Source: Thauera linaloolentis 47Lol = DSM 12138
GTDB taxonomy: Bacteria; Pseudomonadota; Gammaproteobacteria; Burkholderiales; Rhodocyclaceae
Assembly (NCBI RefSeq): GCF_000310205.1
Contig: NZ_AMXE01000043.1
Location: 1 to 33,500 of the forward strand
Direction: 5' to 3'
DNA length: 33,500 bases
The translations under genes and the position numbers were made by a program. The notes under the pieces were generated by a model. It was not told where the DNA came from and searched no databases. It saw nothing but the letters and a program-made list of their open reading frames with translations. Of this stretch, positions 17,988 to 27,646 are shown piece after piece (the first letter of the stretch is position 1; the number at the start of each line of letters is the position of its first letter).

Positions 17988-18928
17988 AAGCCACCACCGC
18001 GGAAATTCGCGCCGCAGAAGAAGCCGCGCAATGGCTGCTGCGCCTGCAGAGCGGCGAAGCCGACGCGGCCGCGCTGCAGCAATGGCGCACCGCCGACCCG
18101 CAGCACGAACGTGCCTGGCAGCGCGCCGAAAGACTCATCCATTCGCTCGGCCTGGCCCGCGGCTCATCGGCGGCGGAAGCCCTGCGCCAGGCAGACCACG
18201 CCGGCCGACGGGCCTTCACCCGCCTGCTGACGGCGCTGCTGGTCGCCACGCCGGCCGCTCTGCTCACCTGGCGTCTCGCGCCGCCGCTGCCGTCCCTGTA
18301 CGCCGATCAGCGCACCGCTACGGGAGAACGCCGCCAGCTTGCCCTGCCCGACGGCGGCCAGCTCTGGCTCGACAGCGGCAGCGCCGCCGACATCCGCTAC
18401 GCGGACGGCCTGCGCGCCATCGTCCTGCACCGCGGCGCCTTGCAGATTCACACCGCACAGGACCCCGCCGGCCGGCCTTTTTTCGTGCATACACCCTACG
18501 GCACCGCGCAGGCGCTGGGCACCCGCTTCAGCGTGCGCCTGCACGACAACCGTGCCACCGTGGCCGTAAGCGCCGGCGCCGTCGCGCTGCGCAGCACCGG
18601 CAGCGGCGCCACGCAGCGCCTCGAAGCCGGCCAGCAGGCCGACATGGACGCCGGACGCATCGCCCCGCCCACCGCCTACCTGTCCACGCAAGACGGCTGG
18701 GCCGAAGGCGTGCTGTACGCCGAAAAAACGCCGTTGCCCGAGTTCGTCGCCGAACTGGCGCGCTACCGCCCCGGCATCCTGCGCTGCGATCCGCAGCTTG
18801 CCGGCCTCACCGTCAGCGGCGCCTTCCAGCTCAACGACACCGATGCCGCGCTGTACGCGCTCGCCGCCACGCTGCCGCTGCGCATCGAAACCCGCAGCCG
18901 CTACTGGGTCACCCTGGTGCCGCGCTGA
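17984..18928 (+). CDS. FecR-type anti-sigma/sigma regulator (second cassette)
   Basis: This is a 314-residue inner-membrane regulator. The N-terminal sigma-binding segment (about 10-52) contains AAQWLLRLQSGEAD and HERAWQRAERL. The membrane helix lies at about 79-96. The FecR domain starts ATGERRQLALPDGGQLWLDSGS and includes QALGTRFSVRL. The C-terminal part (EKTPLPEFVAELARYRPGIL) matches the receptor-contacting domain of the family. The ATGA overlap with fecI ensures linked translation. Overall similarity to the first FecR is evident, supporting duplication of the cassette. Confidence 0.93.
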   Translation: MKATTAEIRAAEEAAQWLLRLQSGEADAAALQQWRTADPQHERAWQRAERLIHSLGLARGSSAAEALRQADHAGRRAFTRLLTALLVATPAALLTWRLAPPLPSLYADQRTATGERRQLALPDGGQLWLDSGSAADIRYADGLRAIVLHRGALQIHTAQDPAGRPFFVHTPYGTAQALGTRFSVRLHDNRATVAVSAGAVALRSTGSGATQRLEAGQQADMDAGRIAPPTAYLSTQDGWAEGVLYAEKTPLPEFVAELARYRPGILRCDPQLAGLTVSGAFQLNDTDAALYALAATLPLRIETRSRYWVTLVPR

Positions 18929-18931
18929 AGC

Positions 18932-18958
18932 GGAAACTATTTCCGTTTCCCCTGTCCG
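18932..18958 (+). promoter_or_regulatory. Candidate ECF-sigma promoter of the second receptor
   Basis: GGAAAC at 18932-18937 resembles the -35 of FecI-group promoters, and TGTCCG at 18953-18958 is a plausible -10 about 15-17 bases later. It lies just after the fecR stop and upstream of the stem-loop at 18973. The spacing fits, but the call is by eye. The first cassette has no equally good match. Confidence 0.35.
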
Positions 18959-18972
18959 CTTTGCGCGCCTGG

Positions 18973-19026
18973 ACGGTCAAGCAAAGAGAAACCCGCAAAT
19001 CGCGCGGCTTTCTCTACGACCGTTTT
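18973..19026 (+). terminator. Stem-loop with U-run (attenuator-like) between fecR and receptor
   Basis: A long imperfect hairpin has three paired blocks: ACGGTC (18973-18978) with GACCGT (19018-19023), AGAGAAA (18985-18991) with TTTCTCT (19009-19015), and CCGC (18993-18996) with GCGG (19004-19007). A C-C mismatch and a small asymmetric internal loop interrupt it. It runs straight into TTTT at 19023-19026, then the receptor start at 19042. This has the form of an intrinsic terminator inside the cassette, so full receptor expression would need antitermination, readthrough or a promoter that overcomes it. Confidence 0.65.
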
Positions 19027-19041
19027 CCACAGGGGAACCCC

Positions 19042-21513
19042 ATGATCCGCTGCAACACCCGTCCGCCGCGAGCAAGCTCCGACGCACACCGCCGCAAGGT
19101 TCTGCACCTCGCCATCGTCAGCCTGTTCCTGGCCAGCACCATGCCGCCGCCGGCCCAGGCGCAAGCCGGCGCCACACCCCCCACCGCCGCCGACGCACGC
19201 GACTACGCCATCCCGGCCGGGCCGCTCAGCCCGGCGCTTTCCCGCTTCGCCGGGCAGGCCGGGGTCACGCTGTCGTCCGACCCCGCGCTCACCGACGGGC
19301 TCGTCACCCACGGCCTGCAAGGCCGTCACGGCACCGCCGGGGGCTTCGCCAGGCTGCTCCAAGGGTCCGGGCTCAGGGCCGTCGGATTGGGCGGCGGCGT
19401 GTATCGGCTGGAACGGGTGCCGACGGAGGCTGCGGCAACACTGAGTACGGTGACGGTCACAGCGCAGGCCGAGCGCAGCGCGCTTACCGAAGGCATCAAC
19501 AGCTACGCCAGCCGCGAAATGTCGATGGCCAAGGGGCAGGCGATCCGCGGGATTCCCCAATCGGTCAGCGTCATCACCCGGCAGCAGATCGAGGACCAGG
19601 GCATGCAGACGGTCGATGAGGTCTTGCGGCAGATGCCCGGCGTGATGGTTGGCGGTGATTTGTACAACGGCAGCGGCGGACGCTACTACAGCCGTGGTTA
19701 TGCGATGACCAATGTGCAGACGGATGGCAATTTCGATTCATCGATCGGCAGCTTTGCCGATGGCGGCAACAGCATTGCCAATCTCGCCATGTACGACCAT
19801 GTGGAAGTGCTGCGCGGGGCGGATGGCCTGTACAGCGGCGTCGGCGAATCTTCCGGCACGATCAATCTGGTGCGCAAGCGTCCACTGGACCATTTCCAGG
19901 GCAAGGCCACGGTGGCAGCCGGCAGTTGGGACGACTATCGCGGCGAAATCGACCTGACCGGGCCGCTGGCCTTTGACGGCAAGCTGCGCGGGCGCGTGGT
20001 CGCAGCCAAGCAGGACCGCAGGTACTTCTACGACTACAGCAAGACGGATACCGATTTTGTCTACGGCATCCTGGAGGCCGACATCGGCGAACGCACGCTG
20101 CTGACTTTCGGGGGAAGCTATGAGAAATCCGAAGGCGTCCCGGAAGGCGGCGGCTTTCCCACCTATCACAATGGCCGCTTTCTCGGCCTGTCCAGAAGCA
20201 CGAACTGGCTGACGCCCTGGTCGAAGACAGATGCCGAGAAATCGAATGCCTTCATCAGCATCCAGCATGAGCTGAGCGATAACTGGCGGGTATCGAGCAG
20301 CGCAAACCAGACGAACTACGATACTTCGCAGGTTATCGGGAGATTCGTGCAGCCCATTGATCCGAATACCAATCTCGTCAGGCGCATCGTTAATACGGCA
20401 GATGATGTCAAGACAACCAATACCTCTTTTGATTTGAATATCTCTGGAAGAGGGAGTGTGCGAGGTATTGGCTACGATCTGCTCGTAGGGGTGGATAGGC
20501 GTAAATTCGATTATGAGTACTATAACCCCTCTACGGTTTTCTACGCACCGGGAGTCTCCATACATGAGGTAGACATGGGTTCATTTGCTCAACCATCACT
20601 TTCTGGAGGATCGACGATAGAGGCGGTGACGAAGCAGAGCGGCGCCTATGCCAGGCTCAAGATCGATCTTCGAGACGATGTCCATCTTGTCCTGGGCGGC
20701 CGCTATACCGACTATGACGACGAAACGGATGACTGGTCCGAATCCGGCATCCTGACGCCCTACTTCGGCGCAGTGTACGACTTCAACAAAAGCTGGTCGC
20801 TGTACGCCAGCACGGCCAAGATCTACAAATCCCAGGCCAATCAGCGCAAAGGCCCGATCAACAGCACGGCCCCGCTGGACCCGATGGAAGGGCGCAATTA
20901 TGAGATCGGCCTCAAGGGCGATCTATACGACGGCCGCCTGACCGGTTCCCTGTCCGTATATCGGCTGGAACGCCTGGGACAAGCTGCCCGTGATCCGGCC
21001 TACGACGACATCACGATTCCGGTGGGACTGGGCTGCTGCTACATCAACAGGGGTGAAGTCGTCAGCAAGGGCTTCGAGGCCGAGATCAGCGGCGAAATCC
21101 TGCCCCGCCTGCAGCTTTCCGCCAGCTACGCCTACAACCACAACGAGGACAAGACCACGCGCGCCGCCTACAACGTGCTGACAGCTCCCCGGCATCTGTT
21201 CAAGTTGTGGGGCAAATACCAGTTCCAGGGTGATTGGTCGCGGCTGAGCGTGGGTGCCGGCGTCAAAGCCCAAAGCAAGACATGGAGTGAAGGCTACTAC
21301 GCAAATTTTGGTGGTAACTACAAGGTCATCCAGTCCGGCTACGGCGTCTGGGATGCCTTGGTCGAATACCGAATCGGAAAAGAGACTCAGCTCGCCTTGA
21401 ACATCGGCAATGTCTTCGACAAAACCTACTACGCGGCAATTTCCAACAATTTCTACGGTAACTACTACGGCACGCCGAGAAATTACATGTTGACGCTGCG
21501 CACGTCGTTCTGA
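19042..21513 (+). CDS. TonB-dependent siderophore receptor with STN signalling domain (second cassette)
   Basis: This is an 823-residue outer-membrane transducer. A signal peptide with an extended positively charged start ends near residue 40 (PPAQAQA). The STN domain spans about 54-126 (YAIPAGPLSPALSRFAGQAG, GLQGRHGTAGGFARLLQGSGL). A TonB-box-like STVTVTAQ lies near 135-142. The plug has IRGIPQSVSVITRQQIEDQ and YDHVEVLRGADGLYSGVG, and the barrel ends YGTPRNYMLTLRTSF. GGGG lies seven bases before the start. The barrel stretch from about 20280 to 20650 is much more AT-rich than anything around it. It shares the STN module closely with the first receptor but has a divergent barrel, so it should recognise a different siderophore. 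Confidence 0.94.
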   Translation: MIRCNTRPPRASSDAHRRKVLHLAIVSLFLASTMPPPAQAQAGATPPTAADARDYAIPAGPLSPALSRFAGQAGVTLSSDPALTDGLVTHGLQGRHGTAGGFARLLQGSGLRAVGLGGGVYRLERVPTEAAATLSTVTVTAQAERSALTEGINSYASREMSMAKGQAIRGIPQSVSVITRQQIEDQGMQTVDEVLRQMPGVMVGGDLYNGSGGRYYSRGYAMTNVQTDGNFDSSIGSFADGGNSIANLAMYDHVEVLRGADGLYSGVGESSGTINLVRKRPLDHFQGKATVAAGSWDDYRGEIDLTGPLAFDGKLRGRVVAAKQDRRYFYDYSKTDTDFVYGILEADIGERTLLTFGGSYEKSEGVPEGGGFPTYHNGRFLGLSRSTNWLTPWSKTDAEKSNAFISIQHELSDNWRVSSSANQTNYDTSQVIGRFVQPIDPNTNLVRRIVNTADDVKTTNTSFDLNISGRGSVRGIGYDLLVGVDRRKFDYEYYNPSTVFYAPGVSIHEVDMGSFAQPSLSGGSTIEAVTKQSGAYARLKIDLRDDVHLVLGGRYTDYDDETDDWSESGILTPYFGAVYDFNKSWSLYASTAKIYKSQANQRKGPINSTAPLDPMEGRNYEIGLKGDLYDGRLTGSLSVYRLERLGQAARDPAYDDITIPVGLGCCYINRGEVVSKGFEAEISGEILPRLQLSASYAYNHNEDKTTRAAYNVLTAPRHLFKLWGKYQFQGDWSRLSVGAGVKAQSKTWSEGYYANFGGNYKVIQSGYGVWDALVEYRIGKETQLALNIGNVFDKTYYAAISNNFYGNYYGTPRNYMLTLRTSF

Positions 21514-21522
21514 CTTCCGCTG

Positions 21523-21553
21523 GCGCACCGGCACGTCCGCCGGTGTGCGTTTT
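21523..21553 (+). terminator. Rho-independent terminator after second receptor
   Basis: GCGCACCGGC (21523-21532) pairs with GCCGGTGTGC (21539-21548) over ten base pairs with one G-T wobble and a six-base loop, followed by GTTTT. It sits ten bases after the receptor stop. Confidence 0.85.
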
Positions 21554-21897
21554 CCTTTCTATCGAGGATCTCCTCATGCCCTGAGCGTGGCCCCGACACG
21601 CCAGGGAAAACATGCTACGCGGCGTGCTGCCGTACGTGATGGTCAAGAGCCGCTCCTGGAAAAAGCCAGCAGCCTCACACGGAAAACTCTATACACGTCG
21701 GCTTGCGATACAGCTTCTGATCGCCTCCGCGAACGCCACGGCTCCGATGGCGCTTCCCGTGCCGTTTCACTCGCCGGCCTGAAAATCCAGAGAATGCAAC
21801 AATCTGTAAGAAACCTGCCCTTTCCGCCGTCTCAAACGACTTACATAGTGAAGGCTCGCAAGAAACACACGACCGGACGGTGACAGCCGCATGGCGT
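21554..21897. other. Gene-less stretch between receptor and groEL terminators
   Basis: About 340 bases of lower GC content lie between two strong terminators. Short open frames exist on both strands, but none has a convincing start, codon bias or recognisable motif. A plausible ribosome binding site at 21565-21572 leads only to a three-codon frame (ATG CCC TGA). I see no RNA gene or repeat in it. Confidence 0.5.
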
Positions 21898-21935
21898 AAA
21901 AAAGGCCGGATGCCCTTGTGGGGCATCCGGCCTTC
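21898..21935. terminator. Strong terminator of the groESL operon
   Basis: A perfect 12-base-pair stem, GGCCGGATGCCC (21904-21915) with GGGCATCCGGCC (21921-21932), closes on a five-base loop. Six A residues at 21898-21903 give a six-U tail for minus-strand transcripts, so groEL transcription should end here. The plus-strand side has only a mixed T-rich tail. Confidence 0.9.
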
Positions 21936-21958
21936 TTTCGACGGCGGGGTTCAGGCGT

Positions 21959-23626
<1,668 letters not shown>

Positions 23627-23917
23627 TCAGTTCTCGATCACCGCGAAGATGTCTTCTTCGCGCACCACCAGCAGTTCTTCGCCGTCCACCTTCACGGACT
23701 GGCCGGCATACTTGCCGAAAAGCACCTTGTCGCCCTTCTTCAGCGCGGGCGGGCGCACTTCGCCGTTGTCGAGGATCTTGCCGTTGCCGACCGCCAGCAC
23801 TTCGCCCTGGTCGGGCTTCTCGCCGGCGGAATCGGGGATGACGATGCCGGACGCAGTGGTCCGTTCGGCTTCCAGCCGTTTGACGATCACACGATCGTGC
23901 AAGGGGCGCAGGGCCAT
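23627..23917 (-). CDS. groS: Co-chaperonin GroES lacking internal Met and Cys
   Basis: This is the 96-residue lid subunit of the GroEL chamber. [14 protein letters not shown] at the start, the mobile loop [14 protein letters not shown] (about 18-31), [19 protein letters not shown] and [18 protein letters not shown] are all typical. The C-terminus reads [16 protein letters not shown], where betaproteobacterial GroES proteins usually have Met at two of these positions, so the sulfur-free composition extends to GroES. AAAGGAG eight bases before the ATG at 23917 fixes the start; the longer open frame to 24034 would run over the promoter region. It is co-transcribed with groEL and controlled from the CIRCE element at 24003. 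Confidence 0.97.
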   Translation of the reverse strand: MALRPLHDRVIVKRLEAERTTASGIVIPDSAGEKPDQGEVLAVGNGKILDNGEVRPPALKKGDKVLFGKYAGQSVKVDGEELLVVREEDIFAVIEN

Positions 23918-24002
23918 GTGGGGTTCTCCTTTGTCGCCCACGCCGATCGGCGTGGAATGGTGGTTGAAGCGGCAGCGAACGAAATTTCCGCGCGCCGCGC
24001 TG

Positions 24003-24029
24003 TCAGCACTCGGCGTGATCGAGTGCCAG
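24003..24029 (-). promoter_or_regulatory. CIRCE element (HrcA operator) of groESL
   Basis: TCAGCACTC (24003-24011), a nine-base spacer and GAGTGCCAG (24021-24029) match the CIRCE inverted repeat TTAGCACTC-N9-GAGTGCTAA at 15 of 18 positions. It lies 86 bases upstream of groES. A weak promoter fits just behind it on the minus strand (TTAGGG at 24066-24061, 17 bases, TAAGGT at 24043-24038), which would place the transcription start next to CIRCE. HrcA repression relieved by heat or misfolding is therefore likely. The rest of the 23918-24307 divergent region shows no gene. Confidence 0.85.
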
Positions 24030-24307
24030 GCCACCGTACCTTAGCCCAAGGCTCCGTCGGCCCTAAGCGAGAAATTCTGCGTTGGGTAGCAGCCAGCCTG
24101 ATATGCATTTGACACAACCGGGACAACCCTCCGCCCCGGGGCGCTAATCCGCGCAGCGGCCGCTGCCCCGCCGCTCCGCGCTACACTGCGGCACCGGTTC
24201 GGCCGCCTGCCGGAACCCCTTCGCACATGAGCCCGGGCCGGCTTGCGGGCCACGCCGGCCCCATCCCGGTAAGATGTTCCGGCCAAGTCTGCTGCAATGA
24301 ACCTTCG

Positions 24308-25639
24308 ATGAAATCGCTGCTCAACCGCCTGTCGCTGGCGATGGCGCTGGTGCTGGTCGCCGCCGGCCTGCTGCTTGCCTTCGCCCTGCAGGATTTTCCT
24401 CGCCAGTTGGTCGAGGAATACGTGGTGTCGCGCCTCAAGAACGACGCCGACCTGCTCTACGTCCGCGTGCTCGACGCGCAAGACCCCGAGGCCGCCGCAC
24501 AGGGCGCTGCCGGCACCGCCTACCAGTTGCCGCTCTCCGGCCACTATTTCATGGTCCGCAAGGGCGAAGGGCCCTGGCTGCGCTCGCGTTCGCTGTGGGA
24601 CGAAGACCTCGCCGTGCCCCCGCCCGACGCCAGCGGCGAAGCCGTCTTCCGCCTCGACGGCCCGGCGCGGCAGAAGCTGCTTGTCTATACCAAGCGCTTT
24701 CCGTCCGCCGACGGCGGTATCGTGGTCGTCGTCACCCAGCACATCTCACATCTCGACGAAGCCATCGCCCGCTTCGGGCAGCGCATGCTCGCCGGGCTCG
24801 TCATCGCGCTGCTGCTGTTGCTCGTGCTGCAGCGCCGCCTGCTGCTGCGCGGCCTGGCGCCGCTGCAGGACGCGGTCGCCGCCTGCCGCCAGATCGAGCG
24901 CGGCGAACCGGCCAGCCTCGGCAGCCAGGCCCCGCGCGAAGTGCAGCCGATGCTCGATGCGCTCAACCGCCTGGCACAGCACCATGCGCAGCGCCTCGGC
25001 CGCATCCGCCACGCCGTCGGCAACCTGTCGCATGCGCTCAAGACGCCGCTGGCGGTGCTGCAGCACCGTGCCGACGAACTGCAGCGGCAAGGCGCCAGCG
25101 GCCCGGCCCGCGCCATCCAGGCCCAGGTCGACACCATGCGCGACACCATCGAACGCGAGCTGCGCCGCGCCCGGCTCGCCGGCGGCGGCCCCACCAGCGA
25201 AGGCTTCGACGCCCGCCCGCAGTTGCAAGGCCTGGTCCAGGCCCTGCGCCAGTTGCATCCCGAGCGGCCGCTCGACATCGCGCTGGACATCCCCGAACGC
25301 CGCTTCGCGCTCGACCGCGAGGACATGCTCGAACTCTTCGGCAACCTGCTCGACAACGCCTGCAAATGGGCGCACGGGCGCATCGCGCTGCGCATCGCCG
25401 GCGAGGCTGAAGCCGCCGATGCGCTCGTCTGCGTCATCGACGACGACGGCCCCGGCGTGCCGCCCGGGCTGCTGGAGCGCCTCGGCACGGCCGGCCTGCG
25501 CAGCGACGAACAGCGCCCCGGCCATGGCATCGGCCTGGTCATCGTCGGCGACATCGTCGCCCAGTACGGCGGCGAGATCGACTACGCCCCCTCGTCCGCG
25601 CTGGGCGGCCTGCGCGTCTCGCTGCGCCTGCCCGTGTAA
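24308..25639 (+). CDS. Orphan sensor histidine kinase
   Basis: This 443-residue membrane kinase has membrane segments at about 9-28 and 160-177, enclosing a periplasmic sensor of some 130 residues. A short HAMP-like linker follows at about 178-230. The phosphoacceptor is H242 in NLSHALKTPLAVL. The ATPase has N350 in LFGNLLDNACKWA, DDDGPGVP (378-385) and GHGIGL (405-410). The phosphotransfer and ATP-binding residues are all present. No regulator gene adjoins it: groESL diverges upstream and an aminotransferase follows. The short sensor and the H-box fit the kinases usually found third in PepSY-regulator-kinase operons, and such an operon without its kinase is at 1389-2417. A -10-like TACACT at 24182-24187 could serve its own promoter. 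The ribosome binding site before the ATG is weak. Confidence 0.92.
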   Translation: MKSLLNRLSLAMALVLVAAGLLLAFALQDFPRQLVEEYVVSRLKNDADLLYVRVLDAQDPEAAAQGAAGTAYQLPLSGHYFMVRKGEGPWLRSRSLWDEDLAVPPPDASGEAVFRLDGPARQKLLVYTKRFPSADGGIVVVVTQHISHLDEAIARFGQRMLAGLVIALLLLLVLQRRLLLRGLAPLQDAVAACRQIERGEPASLGSQAPREVQPMLDALNRLAQHHAQRLGRIRHAVGNLSHALKTPLAVLQHRADELQRQGASGPARAIQAQVDTMRDTIERELRRARLAGGGPTSEGFDARPQLQGLVQALRQLHPERPLDIALDIPERRFALDREDMLELFGNLLDNACKWAHGRIALRIAGEAEAADALVCVIDDDGPGVPPGLLERLGTAGLRSDEQRPGHGIGLVIVGDIVAQYGGEIDYAPSSALGGLRVSLRLPV

Positions 25640-25641
25640 GG

Positions 25642-25671
25642 TGCCCGCCGCCCGCGTTCAACCGCTACAAT
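25642..25671 (+). promoter_or_regulatory. Candidate promoter of the aminotransferase gene
   Basis: TACAAT at 25666-25671 matches five of six -10 positions. A poor -35 (TGCCCG at 25642-25647) lies 18 bases upstream. It falls between the kinase stop and the aminotransferase start, so the latter is probably transcribed independently. Confidence 0.45.
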
Positions 25672-25766
25672 CGGCCGTTTCCGGCAGGCCCCTGGCCTGC
25701 CCCGCCATCCCGCCCGGTGACGATGCCCGACACCCGGCACCCCACGCTCACGAACTGGAGATGACC

Positions 25767-26894
25767 ATGCCCGGACTGCTGCCCGATGTCGATCCCGAAG
25801 GCCTGCTCGAATACTCGGTGGTATTCACCGACCGCTCGCTGAACCACATGTCCAAGGCCTTCCAGGGCGTGATGCGCGACATCTCGGCAACGCTGAAGCA
25901 GGTCTACAACGCCCACGCCGTCGCCCTCGTGCCCGGCGGCGGCACCTTCGGCATGGAAGCCGTGGCGCGCCAGTTCGCCACCGGCAAGAAGACGCTGGTG
26001 ATCCGCAACGGCTGGTTCAGCTTTCGCTGGACGCAGATCTTCGAAATGGGCGGCATCCCGTCCGAATCGGTCGTCCTCAAGGCCCGCCAGACCGGCACCG
26101 GCCCGCAGGCGCCCTTCGCCCCCGCGCCGATCGACGAAGTCGTCGCCGCCATCCGCGAACACAGCCCCGACCTGGTCTTCGCGCCGCACGTCGAAACCGC
26201 CGCCGGCATGATCCTGCCCGACGACTATCTGCGCGCCGTCGCCGACGCGGTACACGAACACGGCGGCTTGTTCGTGCTCGACTGCATCGCCTCGGGCGCG
26301 GCCTGGGTCGACATGCAGGCCTGCGGCATCGACATCCTGATCAGCGCGCCGCAAAAGGGCTGGACCAGTTCGCCCTGCGCGGCGATGGTGATGATGAACG
26401 CCGACGCGCGCGCGCGCCTCGACGCCACCACCAGCACCAGCTTCGCCGCCGACCTGAAGAAGTGGCTGCAGATCATGGAAGCCTACGAGGCCGGCGGCCA
26501 CGCCTACCACGCCACGCTGCCCACCGACGCCCTCGCCGCCCTGCGCGACGTGATGAAGGAAACCGAAGCCTTCGGCTTCGACAAGGCCAGGGACGCACAG
26601 TGGGAACTGGGCCGCCGCGTGCGTGCACTGCTGGAGTCGCGCGGCATCCGCAGCGTCGCCGCCGAAGGCTTCCAGGCGCCGGGCGTGGTGGTCAGCTACA
26701 CCGACGACGACGGCTTCAAGAGCGGCGCCAAGTTCATCGCCGCCGGCCTGCAGACCGCCGCTGGCGTGCCGCTGCAATGCGACGAGCCGGCGGATTTCAA
26801 GACCTTCCGCATCGGCCTGTTCGGCCTCGACAAGCTGGGCGACATCGACCGCGCGGTGGGTAATCTGGAGCGGGCGCTCGATTCGCTGGGGTGA
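25767..26894 (+). CDS. Class V PLP-dependent aminotransferase (alanine-glyoxylate/serine-pyruvate type)
   Basis: This 375-residue cytoplasmic fold-type I aminotransferase has a glycine-rich PLP phosphate site in LVPGGGTFGMEA (about 55-66), D172 in LFVLDCIASG contacting the pyridine nitrogen, and the Schiff-base lysine K197 in LISAPQKGWTSSP. The C-terminal domain ends with FRIGLFGLDKLGDIDRAV, typical of the family. There are two in-frame ATGs; the one at 25767 is chosen because GGAG lies six bases before it, whereas it abuts the ATG at 25761. Substrates could be alanine, serine or a related amine with glyoxylate or pyruvate; the sequence does not decide. It is unrelated in function to its neighbours. 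Confidence 0.9.
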   Translation: MPGLLPDVDPEGLLEYSVVFTDRSLNHMSKAFQGVMRDISATLKQVYNAHAVALVPGGGTFGMEAVARQFATGKKTLVIRNGWFSFRWTQIFEMGGIPSESVVLKARQTGTGPQAPFAPAPIDEVVAAIREHSPDLVFAPHVETAAGMILPDDYLRAVADAVHEHGGLFVLDCIASGAAWVDMQACGIDILISAPQKGWTSSPCAAMVMMNADARARLDATTSTSFAADLKKWLQIMEAYEAGGHAYHATLPTDALAALRDVMKETEAFGFDKARDAQWELGRRVRALLESRGIRSVAAEGFQAPGVVVSYTDDDGFKSGAKFIAAGLQTAAGVPLQCDEPADFKTFRIGLFGLDKLGDIDRAVGNLERALDSLG

Positions 26895-26905
26895 GGGTTT
26901 CCCGG

Positions 26906-26924
26906 CCGGGGCCAGGAGCCCCGG
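26906..26924 (+). terminator. GC-rich hairpin after the aminotransferase
   Basis: CCGGGGC (26906-26912) pairs with GCCCCGG (26918-26924) across a five-base loop, 12 bases after the stop. There is no T-run, so termination here is only possible, not demonstrated. Confidence 0.35.
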
Positions 26925-26955
26925 TCACCGCCCGCTTTCTACAGCAGGTGTTCAA

Positions 26956-27261
26956 TCAGGGCTTTCGTATCTTGGCGCCCGGCCATTGCCTGCCCGCGCG
27001 CTTGATGAAGCGCGCGTCGAACGTCGCAAAGCCTTCGTCGCAAGCTGCCTGGCCGGCGCATTGCAGGTGCAGGGCATCGGCGAAATCCATGCCTTGCGCG
27101 AGTGCCTCAATGGCACGCGTCACTGCCGGCGCCGCATCGCAAACCACATGGGACAGGCAGATCAGACCATCGAAGGCCCGAGCGATCTCGCTTGCCTCGA
27201 AACCAAAGGCGCTGCCGGCGCTGTTTGCGCAATACGGCCCCCCTCTGGCTCGGTTGATCAA
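26956..27261 (-). pseudogene. Truncated VapC/PIN-domain toxin remnant
   Basis: This frame encodes only the C-terminal part of a PIN-domain ribonuclease toxin. The pattern AVTRAIEALAQGMDFADALHL followed by FATFDARFIKRA corresponds to the last two acidic active-site regions of VapC proteins. The N-terminal half with the first catalytic Asp (LLDTN-type motif) and the central Glu helix is missing. The first residues (MINRARGGPYCANSAG) do not resemble a PIN start, the only initiator is TTG, and it abuts the 3' end of an intact but different vapC. It reads as a fragment left after recombination between toxin-antitoxin loci and should be inactive. Confidence 0.6.
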
Positions 27262-27644
27262 ATCTTGATGATGGTGTCGCTGTAGAGCGCCACCAAGGCA
27301 TCATGAGTCATCAAGCGCATCGGCTCTATCAGCGCTTGCGCAACGAGGATGCGGTCGAACGGGTCGTTGTGATGGGCTGCCAAGTCTTCCACCGCAACAG
27401 CATGCTCGGCTTCAACTGGCAGGATGCGATAGCCGGACTGCCGGAAGTAGCGCACCGCATCCTGGCCGGACACGGGCATGTCGCCCCGGCCGAGGGCGTG
27501 CTTGATGGCGATCTCCCACACGCTTGCGCTGCTGACCCAGACTGTCGTTTTCGGGGACTGAATCAGCTCCCGAGCCTTCTGCGGCAACTTGGGGCTATCC
27601 GTGATGGCCCACAAGGCAACATGCGTGTCGAGTAGCAGGTTCAA
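27258..27644 (-). CDS. vapC: PIN-domain toxin (VapC-like)
   Basis: This 128-residue ribonuclease toxin has all acidic metal-binding positions: D6 in LLLDTHVALWAI, E44 in SSASVWEIAIKHALGRG, D94 and D97 in HHNDPFDRILVAQA, and D115 in LMTHDALV. It belongs to the subgroup with LLDTH and NDPFDR motifs that pairs with Phd/YefM-type antitoxins. It starts with TTG at 27644, two bases after the antitoxin stop. The small spacing fits tight co-expression. The full-length domain and intact residues indicate a working toxin, which would cleave RNA when the antitoxin is lost. Confidence 0.9.
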   Translation of the reverse strand: MNLLLDTHVALWAITDSPKLPQKARELIQSPKTTVWVSSASVWEIAIKHALGRGDMPVSGQDAVRYFRQSGYRILPVEAEHAVAVEDLAAHHNDPFDRILVAQALIEPMRLMTHDALVALYSDTIIKI

Positions 27645-27646
27645 GA

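Noticed and set aside
18031..19041. Upstream open frame in phase with the second receptor, suggesting a FecR-receptor fusion
   Set aside because: The extension is an out-of-frame Arg/Pro-rich reading of fecR. The receptor has its own start with a signal peptide at 19042.
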